From Pseudomonas sp. B21-056 (GTDB lineage: Bacteria; Pseudomonadota; Gammaproteobacteria; Pseudomonadales; Pseudomonadaceae): a stretch of DNA of 64,000 nucleotides. Below the pieces are notes generated by a model. That model made no database searches. It was not told where the DNA came from and saw only the letters and a program-made list of their open reading frames with translations. The stretch's first letter is position 1. Every line of letters begins with the position of its first letter. The translations under genes and the position numbers were made by a program. This document shows positions 25,247 to 33,388 of the stretch, in pieces. The stretch covers positions 2,480,001 to 2,544,000 of the forward strand of contig NZ_CP087203.1 of NCBI RefSeq assembly GCF_026016325.1. The letters are read 5' to 3'.

Positions 25247-26716
25247 CTACGCGCGAGCCTCATCGGGCAGCAGGTGATCCAGTCCTTCGGAAAGAGCGCG
25301 CGAGTTGCGAAGGTTTTTGCGGATGCTTAGCCAGACGAGGGCGCCGAAGACGCCGATCAGCGATACAGCGATGAAGACTGCCCAGTTCACATACCAGCTT
25401 TGACCCGCAACCTCGCGTGGCCATGCGGAGTTGGCAATTTCGAAAACAATCCAGCAGGCCGCACCTAAAACGACTGGGACTGTCATCGACGCAAGGTTGA
25501 AAGCTCCCGGCTGCCATTTTTTAATAATCAGGCGTGAGAGTAAGCCAAACACGGCAAACCCCATAGTGATGAAGAAGCTGGTGGTAGCAGAGGATATGAG
25601 GGTTGCATATACCCGTTCGGAGAAGGCAAGCAATGTCACCAGCATGGCAAGTATGCCCACAGTAGTGATGGCTCTGTCTGGAGTGCCGTGTTTTTTCGAG
25701 AGCTTCGAAAGGAACTGGGAGCCAGGCAGGATTTTGTCGCGAGAGAAGGCCCAGATGACCCGGGAAATACTGGTTTGCGCCATCATCATGGAAGCAGCGA
25801 AACCGATGATGACCAGGATGAAAAACACCTGAGTGATGCGCTCACCGAATGCGGCTTGGATGGTGAACGCTGCTGGATCGACGATAGCCCCACTGACAAT
25901 CGCTCCGAAATCCGGAGTGGCAAGGATGAGGGCGAGTGCGCAGTAACTAACGACCACACCAATGGCCAGGAGAGCGCCGACAATGGCCTTCGGGAGATTC
26001 TTCTCAGGCTGTTCAATCTCTTCTGCCATGCTGCACACGGATTCAAAGCCTGCCAAACCGAACCCTATGAAGCCCAGGGCCACCAACAGACCGCCAAGCA
26101 CATAATTGTCGCCACCAGCGCCTGCCGAGGTAAACAGGATGTCGAGGTCATGCTTTCGGTGCCAAATGAGCAACACCGTTGCTAGTCCCAGAGAGCCAAT
26201 AACCTCTGCGCCAAGGCTAAGTTTGCCCAAGAGCTTCAATGTATTTGGACCGAGGAGATTGAGCCCTGTTGCCACACAAATGATTAAGAGTGAAAGAAGG
26301 ACTTGAGTCGAAGTGGTAAATGGATCAATGCCTAATGCCGCAGGAAGGAAACTTGCGATAGCATATCCATTGGAAGCGAAAACAAATATCAGCGTCCAAA
26401 TGTAAAACCAGCCGGTGAGCCAGCCGTAGTTATCTCCAACTAGACGGCGGGCCCATTGGTAACTCCCGCCTTGAAGTGGCCAGCGTGAAACCATGATGCC
26501 TAATGATAGTGCGATTAAAAGTTGTAGACAAAGTCCAATGGGGAAAACCCACCAGCCCGCAGGGCCTGCGGCTTGTATGATCAGTCCGAAGACTGCATAA
26601 AGCGCAACCATTGGGGAGATGAAGACAAACGCAAGGGTGAACGCATCATGCATTTTGAACTGGCGCTTCAATGGCTCAGCGGTTGCGATATGACTTTGTG
26701 CGGGCTGGAATTTCAT
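25247..26716 (-). CDS. APC-family amino acid/amine permease
   Basis: A 489-residue, about 12-TM APC permease. 'FVFISPMVALYAVFGLI' and 'WPLQGGSYQWARRLVGDNYGWLTGW' align by eye with the permease at 97-1575, and 'FGLAGFESVCSMAEEIEQPEKNLPKAI' is the conserved cytoplasmic/TM6-8 region with the acidic motif. It likely brings the pathway amine or amino acid across the inner membrane, as it lies between the GMC operon and operator B, although operator B is oriented on the opposite strand. Substrate is not predictable. Confidence 0.9.
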   Translation of the reverse strand: MKFQPAQSHIATAEPLKRQFKMHDAFTLAFVFISPMVALYAVFGLIIQAAGPAGWWVFPIGLCLQLLIALSLGIMVSRWPLQGGSYQWARRLVGDNYGWLTGWFYIWTLIFVFASNGYAIASFLPAALGIDPFTTSTQVLLSLLIICVATGLNLLGPNTLKLLGKLSLGAEVIGSLGLATVLLIWHRKHDLDILFTSAGAGGDNYVLGGLLVALGFIGFGLAGFESVCSMAEEIEQPEKNLPKAIVGALLAIGVVVSYCALALILATPDFGAIVSGAIVDPAAFTIQAAFGERITQVFFILVIIGFAASMMMAQTSISRVIWAFSRDKILPGSQFLSKLSKKHGTPDRAITTVGILAMLVTLLAFSERVYATLISSATTSFFITMGFAVFGLLSRLIIKKWQPGAFNLASMTVPVVLGAACWIVFEIANSAWPREVAGQSWYVNWAVFIAVSLIGVFGALVWLSIRKNLRNSRALSEGLDHLLPDEARA

Positions 26717-26859
26717 TGTTAGGATTCCGAATTGTAGTAAACCTGCCGTTTAAGTTCGCACCAACCTTTTTATTTTATGCCGTTTGACGACAACTTTTGG
26801 TTAGGCTGGAACCATTGTGTCATCAGGATTGAAAAAAACTCTATAGAGAGGCTGCAAGT

Positions 26860-26891
26860 TGGCCGTTTGGGTTGCTTTGTGGCCATTCGGG
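26860..26891 (+). promoter_or_regulatory. Operator B: 20-bp-spaced direct repeat upstream of the APC permease
   Basis: TGGCCGTTTGGG (26860-26871) and TGGCCATTCGGG (26880-26891) repeat at exactly 20 bp, followed by GATAAATC, similar to the ATATATC after operator A. It lies 144 bases upstream of the permease start but reads on the plus strand, away from the permease. Either the activator works in both orientations, or a plus-strand gene once lay where the 27-kb cassette begins. Confidence 0.6.
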
Positions 26892-27091
26892 ATAAATCAA
26901 GCCATGCCGATCGTGGCTAATATGTTCCTGACTTCAGTAAGAGGGCTGTCCCTAGCGACGTGGCCAGCCGCCCTGTCGACGTGCCCTCAAGAAAAGGACT
27001 TTTACGTACGCTAAGCATGTGCGCCGACGTTTTCGAATGTCGGGCAAACTCTCCTAACGACCCTTTGAGCGGGGCAAGGGAGGAAAAGATG
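26892..27091. other. Intergenic junction before the 27-kb cassette
   Basis: No supported gene. Base composition shifts to clearly higher GC near 27.1 kb, where the hydrolase gene begins, which suggests a recombination boundary. I see no IS end or tRNA fragment here. Confidence 0.4.
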
Positions 27092-27937
27092 CTATTCGGC
27101 CCATACCGCAATCCGTTCCGCTATCGCCTCTGGGGCCTCGATGTGCAGGAAATGACCTGCACCGGGGATGACTTCCATCGCGTGCGCGGCGGCGAACCGA
27201 TGTCGGTCGTCGACCTGTGAGGGGAGGATGCAGCCGTCGTTGGCACCGTGAAGCTGCAATAGGGGCACCGTGATCGGCTGCGACAGGCGACGTGTCGCCC
27301 CAAGCATGCCGGGGCGCAGCATTGCCCGGTAGTACTTCAGAGGCGCGGGCATGCTCGCCCGCAGGTGCTCGTGTAGCTCCGCCTGAAGAGCAGGATCGAG
27401 CGAGAGGCCGGGCGACCACTGGCGCCAGAGGCGGTCGATGAGGGCGAGATCGCGAGCGGTGACCAGCCAGCCGCTACCTGGCAGTTGAAAGAGCCCCATG
27501 TACCAGCTCCGGCGTAACTGAGCGGGATGCGTCAGCCGACTCATGAACGTGAGTGGGTGAGGGATTGCGAGCGTGACCGCGCGTTCGATCTTCTCCGGTG
27601 CGGTGACGCAGGCGTCATAGGTGATCAGGGCGCCCCAGTCGTGGCCAATCAACTCCACGGCTCGCCCCGGAGACCAGCGGTCGATCAACGCGAGCACGTC
27701 GCTGGTGAGAGCTGCGAAGTCGAACGGCCCCGCGGTTGGGGACGGCGCGTAACCGCGAAGCCAGGGGGCGACGACGTGACGTCCACGGCGACCGAGCTCG
27801 GCAAGGAAGGGCCTCGCGGTCGGCGGATGATCCGGGAAGCCGTGCAAGACAAGCGTCGGTTGCCCATCGGGATCGCCACACTGCAGCGCGTGGAAGGTGC
27901 CGTGTGGCAGGTCGAAGGTAACGTGTTCGAACTCCAT
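27092..27937 (-). CDS. Alpha/beta hydrolase, epoxide-hydrolase-like
   Basis: A 281-residue alpha/beta-hydrolase. Oxyanion motif 'VLHGFPDHP' (about 31-39), nucleophile elbow 'GHDWGA' with Asp as nucleophile (about 97), as in soluble epoxide hydrolases and haloalkane/fluoroacetate dehalogenases, and a C-terminal catalytic His in 'PGAGHFLHIEAPEAIA'. It hydrolyses an epoxide or related electrophile in the cytoplasm. It is the second gene after a flavoprotein and divergent from a TetR gene. GC content is higher than in the preceding genes, consistent with recent arrival as a cassette. Confidence 0.88.
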   Translation of the reverse strand: MEFEHVTFDLPHGTFHALQCGDPDGQPTLVLHGFPDHPPTARPFLAELGRRGRHVVAPWLRGYAPSPTAGPFDFAALTSDVLALIDRWSPGRAVELIGHDWGALITYDACVTAPEKIERAVTLAIPHPLTFMSRLTHPAQLRRSWYMGLFQLPGSGWLVTARDLALIDRLWRQWSPGLSLDPALQAELHEHLRASMPAPLKYYRAMLRPGMLGATRRLSQPITVPLLQLHGANDGCILPSQVDDRHRFAAAHAMEVIPGAGHFLHIEAPEAIAERIAVWAE

Positions 27938-27949
27938 GTGTGTCAGCCT

Positions 27950-28843
27950 TCAAACCAGCATCGACTGCTGGGCGGAGATACCCGCCGTCGCACCGTGCGA
28001 TATTGCCAGGGTGACCGAGGCCATGAGGGGATTCGCGAGGTCGCCCGCGGCGTAGACGCCGGGCATGCTGGTTTCGCGACGCTCGTCGACCTTGAGGGCG
28101 ATGCCCAGGGGCGTATCGACCGTGGCGAGGCCCAGCGATTCATGCAGGCGTGCGGACGGCTTGTTGCGCGGATGCGCGAACACGATGTCGACCGCAATAT
28201 TGGGGCCAGTATCGAGCTTGACGGTGGCGCTACGGTCCTCGTGTTGCGCGATTTCGGTGACCCGGCCATCGACGACAGGGATGCCGCGGCGCGCCAGATC
28301 GGCCCGGATGTCGGGTGGAATCTCGTGACCATTGGCCAAGACCGTCAATGTGTCGGTCCAATCGTGGTACAGCCTGACATAAGTGTGCGATTGCGGGCCG
28401 GACCAGACGAGGCCCCAATGCCGGCCGGCGACTTCAAAGCCGTCGCAGTAGGGGCAGGGCACGATGGAAGAGCCCCAGCTTTCGGCAAAGCCCGGAACAT
28501 CAGGCATCTGGTCGGCGACGCCATAGCTCAGGATCAGGCGGCGCGCCTTGAGGCTTTCGCCATCGCCAGTGAGGACGGAGAAATCGTCGATGGCGCCGGA
28601 GATGCTCTCGGCCCGGGCATTGACCAGCCTGACCGTGGGATAGCGCGCCAGCTGCTGCCGCGCCTCGGCCAGGATCTCCAGCGGTGGCTTGTGGTCGTGG
28701 CCGAGCAGGCCATGCGAGTGGTCGGCGAAGCGATTGCGCGGCAGGCCGGTATCGAGGACGGTGACCTTGCGGCGGGCACGGCCGAGCTGCAGGGCGGCGG
28801 CTAGGCCGGCAAAGCTACCGCCGATGATGATGACGTCATTCAT
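27950..28843 (-). CDS. Thioredoxin-reductase-like FAD/NAD(P) oxidoreductase
   Basis: A 297-residue flavoprotein of the two-dinucleotide-fold class. FAD motif 'IIIGGSFAGLAAALQLGRA' at the N terminus, 'IVPCPYCDGFEVAG' containing a CxxC pair at the thioredoxin-reductase position, and a closing 'GVYAAGDLANPLMASVTLAI' motif. Related proteins include thioredoxin reductase-like enzymes that act on small molecules or in antibiotic disulfide chemistry. It is first in a two-gene unit with the alpha/beta hydrolase, divergent from the TetR regulator. Its electron acceptor is unknown. Confidence 0.88.
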   Translation of the reverse strand: MNDVIIIGGSFAGLAAALQLGRARRKVTVLDTGLPRNRFADHSHGLLGHDHKPPLEILAEARQQLARYPTVRLVNARAESISGAIDDFSVLTGDGESLKARRLILSYGVADQMPDVPGFAESWGSSIVPCPYCDGFEVAGRHWGLVWSGPQSHTYVRLYHDWTDTLTVLANGHEIPPDIRADLARRGIPVVDGRVTEIAQHEDRSATVKLDTGPNIAVDIVFAHPRNKPSARLHESLGLATVDTPLGIALKVDERRETSMPGVYAAGDLANPLMASVTLAISHGATAGISAQQSMLV

Positions 28844-28882
28844 GGTGATGGGCTCCGTGTTATGGGGGAGTGACTTGCGCTT

Positions 28883-28906
28883 TTAGGATACTTCGGAGTA
28901 CCCTAA
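28883..28906. promoter_or_regulatory. Probable TetR operator in divergent promoter
   Basis: TTAGGATAC (28883-28891), six-base spacer TTCGGA, then GTACCCTAA (28898-28906): an inverted repeat matching at eight of nine positions. A second partial repeat with GTACT/AGTATT elements follows at about 28915-28935. The location between the flavoprotein and the TetR gene fits autoregulation plus control of the cassette. Confidence 0.6.
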
Positions 28907-28943
28907 TCCAAGAATTAGAATACTGTCAAGTACTGGAATTTTT

Positions 28944-29591
28944 ATGACGGAAAATAGCCAGGCCCGGCGCGGCCGGCCTATCAACGAGGCGCTTGGCCAA
29001 ACTATAGTCGACGCCGCCTGCGAGCTTTTTGTGGAATTGGGTTTTCAAGCGACGACCATGGACAAGGTCGCCCAGCGGGCGAAGATATCCAAGCTGAGCA
29101 TCTATCGGCACTTCGAGAACAAGGAGGCGCTGTTCAGCGCGGCCATTGCGGCCCACTGCCATCCGTTCGCACCACAGGCCCTTTTTGAAGACTTCAACGG
29201 TTCGGCCGAAGATCAGCTCATGGAGGTGGGATCATCCTTGCTTCGCACGCTGCTGAGCCCGGACGTGCGCAGTGTCGAAGCCATGATCATGGCCGACAAG
29301 ACGAATCAAAAGTCGTTAAGCGAGCGCCAATACGAAGCCGGCCCCGCCTATGTCATCGCGCAAATCGAGGCCCTGTTGCGTCAGTTGCACGCGAAGGCGG
29401 TTCTGAACGTGCCTGATCCGCGCCAGTCCGCCCGCCTGTTCGCCGCGCTTATCAAGGGATCCGATCTCCTGATCATCGCGCGCTTCGATGAGGCGAGAGC
29501 AGAGGACGACAACGAAATCGAATCCTATTGCCGATCGGCCGTCGCCATGTTCGTCGCTGCGCACGGCGGCAACAACCACGCGGTTGGATAA
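28944..29591 (+). CDS. TetR/AcrR-family regulator
   Basis: A 215-residue TetR protein: DNA-binding domain at residues about 15-65 ('GQTIVDAACELFVELGFQATTMDKVAQRAKISKLSIYRHFENKEALF') and an AefR-like C-terminal domain. It is divergent from the flavoprotein/hydrolase genes and is flanked by an inverted-repeat operator. It probably represses them until an electrophilic or aromatic inducer is present; the ligand is unknown. No terminator is evident after it. Confidence 0.9.
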   Translation: MTENSQARRGRPINEALGQTIVDAACELFVELGFQATTMDKVAQRAKISKLSIYRHFENKEALFSAAIAAHCHPFAPQALFEDFNGSAEDQLMEVGSSLLRTLLSPDVRSVEAMIMADKTNQKSLSERQYEAGPAYVIAQIEALLRQLHAKAVLNVPDPRQSARLFAALIKGSDLLIIARFDEARAEDDNEIESYCRSAVAMFVAAHGGNNHAVG

Positions 29592-29857
29592 GCATTTGAC
29601 TGCTCCGGGCAGTTTGGCCGGGGCCGTCGTCCAGGCGTTTCGTCATATTGGGGCGGACGCTCACGTTCAAGGCACTCGCCAAAGTCATTGAGGCTTCGTT
29701 GGCCACAAGGACGGCTGGGTGTCTCGTCCTGAATAAGGTTGACACCTGCTCCATAGCTGGACACTGAGATTTGCATGGTGAGGCGTGAGCCTCAGTATCC
29801 GTAATCAATCTTGAGGCTGATGCAATTGCACAGCCGGTATTGATCAGGCCTGGGTCA

Positions 29858-30601
29858 TCAACTACCCGAAGTGGATTTGAAAACGCCACTGAGGATGAAG
29901 GCATAGCGTTCCGGTCGGATGTAAAACGTCGTACGGTCGCAGCAGCGGCCGTCGGCGAAATAGGACGTGCGCTCCATGACCAGCAGCGCTGCGCCGCGTT
30001 TGATCTGCAGCGCGTCGGCCAGCTTTTTGTCGGCCTCTTGCGCACGGATTGCCAGGTCGGCGCGAATGACCGGCAGGCCGGTGATGGATTCGAGAATGGA
30101 ATAAATCGGTTGATGTTCGACTTCCGCCCAGGCCACCTCGGCCAGCTCGGCAGGTAAATGGCTGCGGCCCAGGGCGATGGGTTCGCCATCGACAGAGTGC
30201 AGCCGTTCCAGTAGCAGACAATCCCCAACGTTTTCAAACAATCCCCGCAAGGCCTCTGGAACGGCCTGCAAGGCATGGCTGACCACTTGCATGGTCGGCT
30301 GAAGTCCTTGCAGCAACAACGCCTCATGGAAACTGCGCAACGCGTCCAGGCCGTGGCGCACCTGCTTGGCCGCCACGAACGTGCCTTTGCCTTGTTTGCG
30401 CTCCACCACGCCGTCGTCGCTGAGCTTGCCGACCGCCAGGCGAACCGTGACGCGGCTCACCCCGAACCGCTCGCCCAACTGCGCCTCGGACGGCAGCTTG
30501 CCGCTGGGTTCGTAGTCGCCGCGTTGAATTTCCTCCAGCAGCCGATGGGCGATCTGTTCGTAGAGCGAGGTGGTGCTTTCACGAAGAATGGACGTAGACA
30601 C
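29858..30601 (-). CDS. GntR-family regulator with UTRA domain
   Basis: A 247-residue HutC-subfamily regulator: GntR winged helix at residues about 5-75 ('YEQIAHRLLEEIQRGDYEPSGKLPSEAQLGERFGVSRVTVRLAVGKL' region) and a UTRA effector domain ('LLLERLHSVDGEPIALGRSHLP', 'LLVMERTSYFADGRCCDRTTFYIRPERYAF'). The frame is open to 30640, but GTG 30601 is favoured because GGAAG lies just upstream and the conserved domain starts there. It is divergent from an ABC importer operon, which it most likely represses via the palindrome at 30681-30692. Confidence 0.88.
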   Translation of the reverse strand: MSTSILRESTTSLYEQIAHRLLEEIQRGDYEPSGKLPSEAQLGERFGVSRVTVRLAVGKLSDDGVVERKQGKGTFVAAKQVRHGLDALRSFHEALLLQGLQPTMQVVSHALQAVPEALRGLFENVGDCLLLERLHSVDGEPIALGRSHLPAELAEVAWAEVEHQPIYSILESITGLPVIRADLAIRAQEADKKLADALQIKRGAALLVMERTSYFADGRCCDRTTFYIRPERYAFILSGVFKSTSGS

Positions 30602-30680
30602 TGTCAGCTTCCAGGGCACTGAGTGGGGCAGGGCCGTCACTTCTAAGGTTATAAAAATAGGTTATTGGGCGAGCTTGTAT

Positions 30681-30692
30681 TAATACGTATTA
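30681..30692. promoter_or_regulatory. Perfect palindrome, candidate GntR operator
   Basis: TAATACGTATTA is a perfect 12-bp palindrome in the divergent promoter between the GntR gene and the ABC operon. HutC-type regulators bind short AT-rich palindromes of this size. It overlaps one possible ATG (30692), which argues that the ABC gene starts further downstream. Confidence 0.5.
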
Positions 30693-30733
30693 TGTCAGGC
30701 ATTGCCATTGTAAACGACCTGACGACACTTGCC

Positions 30734-31573
30734 ATGCTCAAAACCCTCCCGCACCGACCGCCGCAAGCCGATGCCCTGACCGTCGCTGATATCAGCTTCA
30801 GTTACCCCAATGGGCATCGGGTGTTTTCCTCGTTCAGCCTGAATGCCAGGCCCGGTGAATTCGTCGCGATCCTCGGGCCATCCGGCTGCGGGAAAACCAC
30901 CTTGCTGAACTTGTTGTCGGGTTTCGTGCAACCGCAAAGCGGGCAGATCACCATCAACCAGACCGCAGTGCGGCCCGAGCGTTCGGAGTTGGGTTATGTG
31001 TTCCAGGCTGCGCAATTGTTTCCCTGGCTGAGCGCCCTGGAAAACGTCCGTTTTGGTCTGCGGATGAGCGCCCAGTCCAGCGAAGCGCAGCAGCGCATCA
31101 AAGCGCTGCAATACCTGCGTCTGGTGGGTCTGGAAAAGGCGGCGAACCGGTTGCCGCATCAACTGTCCGGTGGCATGCAACAGCGCGTCTCCCTGGCCAG
31201 GACCCTGGCACTCGAACCCAGCGTGCTGCTGATGGACGAACCCTTCGCCGCGCTGGACGCCATCAGTCGCAACAGCATGAACGAAGAGACGTTGCGTATC
31301 TGGGCCGAACTCGGCCAGACGGTATTGTTCATTACCCACGATATCGACGAAGCGGTGTTCCTGGCGGACCGGGTCATCGTGTTGAACATCGCCCCTGGCG
31401 GTATTCAAAGCGAACTGGAGATTCGCCTGCCGCGTCCCCGTTCCAATTTGCAAACCCGCCGCTTGCCGGCCTTCCTCGATTACCGCAATGAGCTGATGGA
31501 ACGCATTTCCCAGGTCATGGGCGCACCCCAGGCTACGGCTTTTCCCACCCCCCGACTTGAGATGACAGCATGA
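30734..31573 (+). CDS. ABC transporter ATPase (nitrate/sulfonate/taurine type)
   Basis: A roughly 279-residue ATPase of the SsuB/TauB/NrtD group. Walker A 'GPSGCGKTT', Q-loop in 'GYVFQAAQLFPWLSA', signature 'LSGGMQQRVSLARTLA', Walker B 'VLLMDEPFAALDA' and switch His in 'LFITHDIDEAV'. It powers import by the permease at 32579. Several starts are possible from 30665; 30734 is chosen because the upstream ones overlap the palindromic operator and no start has a clear ribosome site, so the first codons are uncertain. The stop overlaps the binding-protein start (ATGA). Confidence 0.88.
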   Translation: MLKTLPHRPPQADALTVADISFSYPNGHRVFSSFSLNARPGEFVAILGPSGCGKTTLLNLLSGFVQPQSGQITINQTAVRPERSELGYVFQAAQLFPWLSALENVRFGLRMSAQSSEAQQRIKALQYLRLVGLEKAANRLPHQLSGGMQQRVSLARTLALEPSVLLMDEPFAALDAISRNSMNEETLRIWAELGQTVLFITHDIDEAVFLADRVIVLNIAPGGIQSELEIRLPRPRSNLQTRRLPAFLDYRNELMERISQVMGAPQATAFPTPRLEMTA

Positions 31574-32571
31574 TCAAACGTTCGCTGTTTGCCTTTTCCT
31601 TGTCTGTTGCCACGTTGGCAGGCAGCGCTTTTGCCGTGGCTGGCGAGAATAAACCCTTGCGTATCGGCTACGTCTTTGCCATGGCCAACGCGCCGGCGTT
31701 GATCGCCGACAAGCAGGGGTTCTACCGCGAGGAGGGCCTGGACGTCGACCTCAAGGCGTTGGGCGATGGCCCGGTGATCCAGCAGGCCTTGGCTGCCGGT
31801 GAACTGGATGTGGCCTACGTCGGGACACCGCCGGTATACCAGTGGTTTTCTCGAGGCTTGCAAAGCCGGATCCTGGCAAAGGTCAACTACGGTCAGGCGG
31901 CCGTGATTGTCGATAGCAAAAGCCCGATCGCCGACCTGGAAGCGCTCAAGGGCAAGAAGCTGGCCGGGGTCAAGAAGGGCAGTGGCATGGATGTGCTGCT
32001 GCGCGGTTACGTGCTCAAGGAAAAGGCCGGCCTCAATCCTGACCAGGACTTGGATATCATCGACATGCCGCCCGGCAATATGAACGCTGCCCTGGAACGT
32101 GGCATCGTCGACGCGGCGTTTTCCTGGGAGCCTTTTGTCAGCCAGTCAGTGCTGCGCGGTTCGAGCCGGATCCTGTTGGATGTCAACCAGGCGCTGCCAC
32201 AGTATCCCTGGTACGTGGTGATCGCCTTGCCGAAAACCTTGCAGGAGCGACCCGATGACGTGGTCAAACTGCTGCGCGCCCATCGCAAGGCCATCGCCTT
32301 TCTCAACGAGCATCCCGCCGAATCGAATCGGCTCATCGCCGAGGCCTTCAAGCTTGAAGCGGTACAAGGCCTGGATGGCAAGACCATCGCGCCGGAGGCC
32401 ATTGTTGCCCAGGCCCGGACGCGACTGGGCTGGTCGGCGGACTTGCAGGTCTCGGATATCCAGTTCATCCAACGCCTGATGGATTACTCCCACGACCTGG
32501 GCTTTATCGATACCACGCTCAAGACTGATCAGATCGTGGATACCTCTTACCTGGAAAAAGCCACTCACTGA
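31570..32571 (+). CDS. ABC periplasmic binding protein (SsuA/TauA-like)
   Basis: A 333-residue binding protein with a signal peptide (about residues 1-25, 'IKRSLFAFSLSVATLAGSAFA') and a type II periplasmic-binding fold of the aliphatic sulfonate/nitrate/taurine group: 'LRIGYVFAMANAPALIADKQGFYREEGLDV', 'GELDVAYVGTPPVYQWFSRG', 'AAFSWEPFVSQSV'. The ligand could be a sulfonate, thiamine precursor, or other small anion. It sits between the ATPase and permease genes in a three-gene importer operon. Confidence 0.9.
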   Translation: MIKRSLFAFSLSVATLAGSAFAVAGENKPLRIGYVFAMANAPALIADKQGFYREEGLDVDLKALGDGPVIQQALAAGELDVAYVGTPPVYQWFSRGLQSRILAKVNYGQAAVIVDSKSPIADLEALKGKKLAGVKKGSGMDVLLRGYVLKEKAGLNPDQDLDIIDMPPGNMNAALERGIVDAAFSWEPFVSQSVLRGSSRILLDVNQALPQYPWYVVIALPKTLQERPDDVVKLLRAHRKAIAFLNEHPAESNRLIAEAFKLEAVQGLDGKTIAPEAIVAQARTRLGWSADLQVSDIQFIQRLMDYSHDLGFIDTTLKTDQIVDTSYLEKATH

Positions 32572-32578
32572 GTCCTTC

Positions 32579-33328
32579 ATGTCCTTGCCAAAGCCGAACT
32601 GGGGATGGGCTTCGCTGCCGTTCCTGTTGTTGATCTGGGTGGCCCTGGCCAGCCACTTTCCTACCTACATCCTGCCGCAGCCCTGGGATGTGGCCCGCGA
32701 GGCTGTTCGCTGGCTAGGCGACAGCTCGCTGTGGCAACACCTGCGGGCCAGTGTCCTGGAAGAGCTGGGTGGTTTCTGCGCGGCGGTCGTCGTCGCTGTC
32801 GTGCTGGGTACGGCGGGCGGGCTGTCATCGCGCTTTCGTGATTTCAGCTCGCCGCTCAACAGCCTGTTCATGGCCATCCCGCCGATCGCCTGGGCACCGC
32901 TGATCATGATCATTTTCGGCCTGGGCTATGTCTCCATCGTCCTGGTGATCTTCATCGCGGCGATGTTTCCCATGGCGGTGACCATCCAGGAAGGCGTGCA
33001 AAACATTCGCGGCGGTGAAGTCCGCGCGGCACGTACCTTGGGTGCCAACGCCTGGCAATTGCTGGCTCACGTCTATCTGCCAGCTTCGTTGCCCTTTGTG
33101 ACCGCCGCGTTGCGCATCGGCTTCAGCCAGGGCTGGAGGGCGTTGGTCGCGGCGGAAATGATCGGCGCCTCTCAGGGTATCGGCTGGATGGTGTCCACCG
33201 GTGGGCAGATCGGCAACAGCAGCCAGGTGCTGCTGGGCATCGTCGTGATCGGCCTGATTGCCTGGCTGATGGAGAGTTTTGTGTTCCGGCGCATCGAGCG
33301 TCATTACCAGAAATGGCGAGTGCAATAA
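32579..33328 (+). CDS. ABC transporter permease (SsuC/TauC-like)
   Basis: A 249-residue membrane subunit with about six TM segments and the BPD EAA-loop: 'RGGEVRAARTLGANAWQLLAHVYLPASLPFV', the cytoplasmic contact for the ATPase. It starts seven bases after the binding-protein stop. With the ATPase and binding protein it forms a complete importer. The following DUF3604 gene starts only 60 bases after its stop, so that protein probably acts on the imported compound. Confidence 0.9.
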   Translation: MSLPKPNWGWASLPFLLLIWVALASHFPTYILPQPWDVAREAVRWLGDSSLWQHLRASVLEELGGFCAAVVVAVVLGTAGGLSSRFRDFSSPLNSLFMAIPPIAWAPLIMIIFGLGYVSIVLVIFIAAMFPMAVTIQEGVQNIRGGEVRAARTLGANAWQLLAHVYLPASLPFVTAALRIGFSQGWRALVAAEMIGASQGIGWMVSTGGQIGNSSQVLLGIVVIGLIAWLMESFVFRRIERHYQKWRVQ

Positions 33329-33388
33329 GCCTCGCCATTGTCTTGGCCCCCCTTCAAACCTTCAGTGGACTACTGCACGAGGTGTCAT

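Noticed and set aside
27527..28804. 425-codon plus-strand open frame
   Set aside because: It is antisense to two well-recognised genes (alpha/beta hydrolase and flavoprotein); long shadow frames are expected in high-GC DNA.
29592..29857. Possible transposon remnant between the TetR and GntR genes
   Set aside because: Several frames look vaguely protein-like and a small TGAGGC hairpin is present, but no transposase motif or terminal repeat could be identified.
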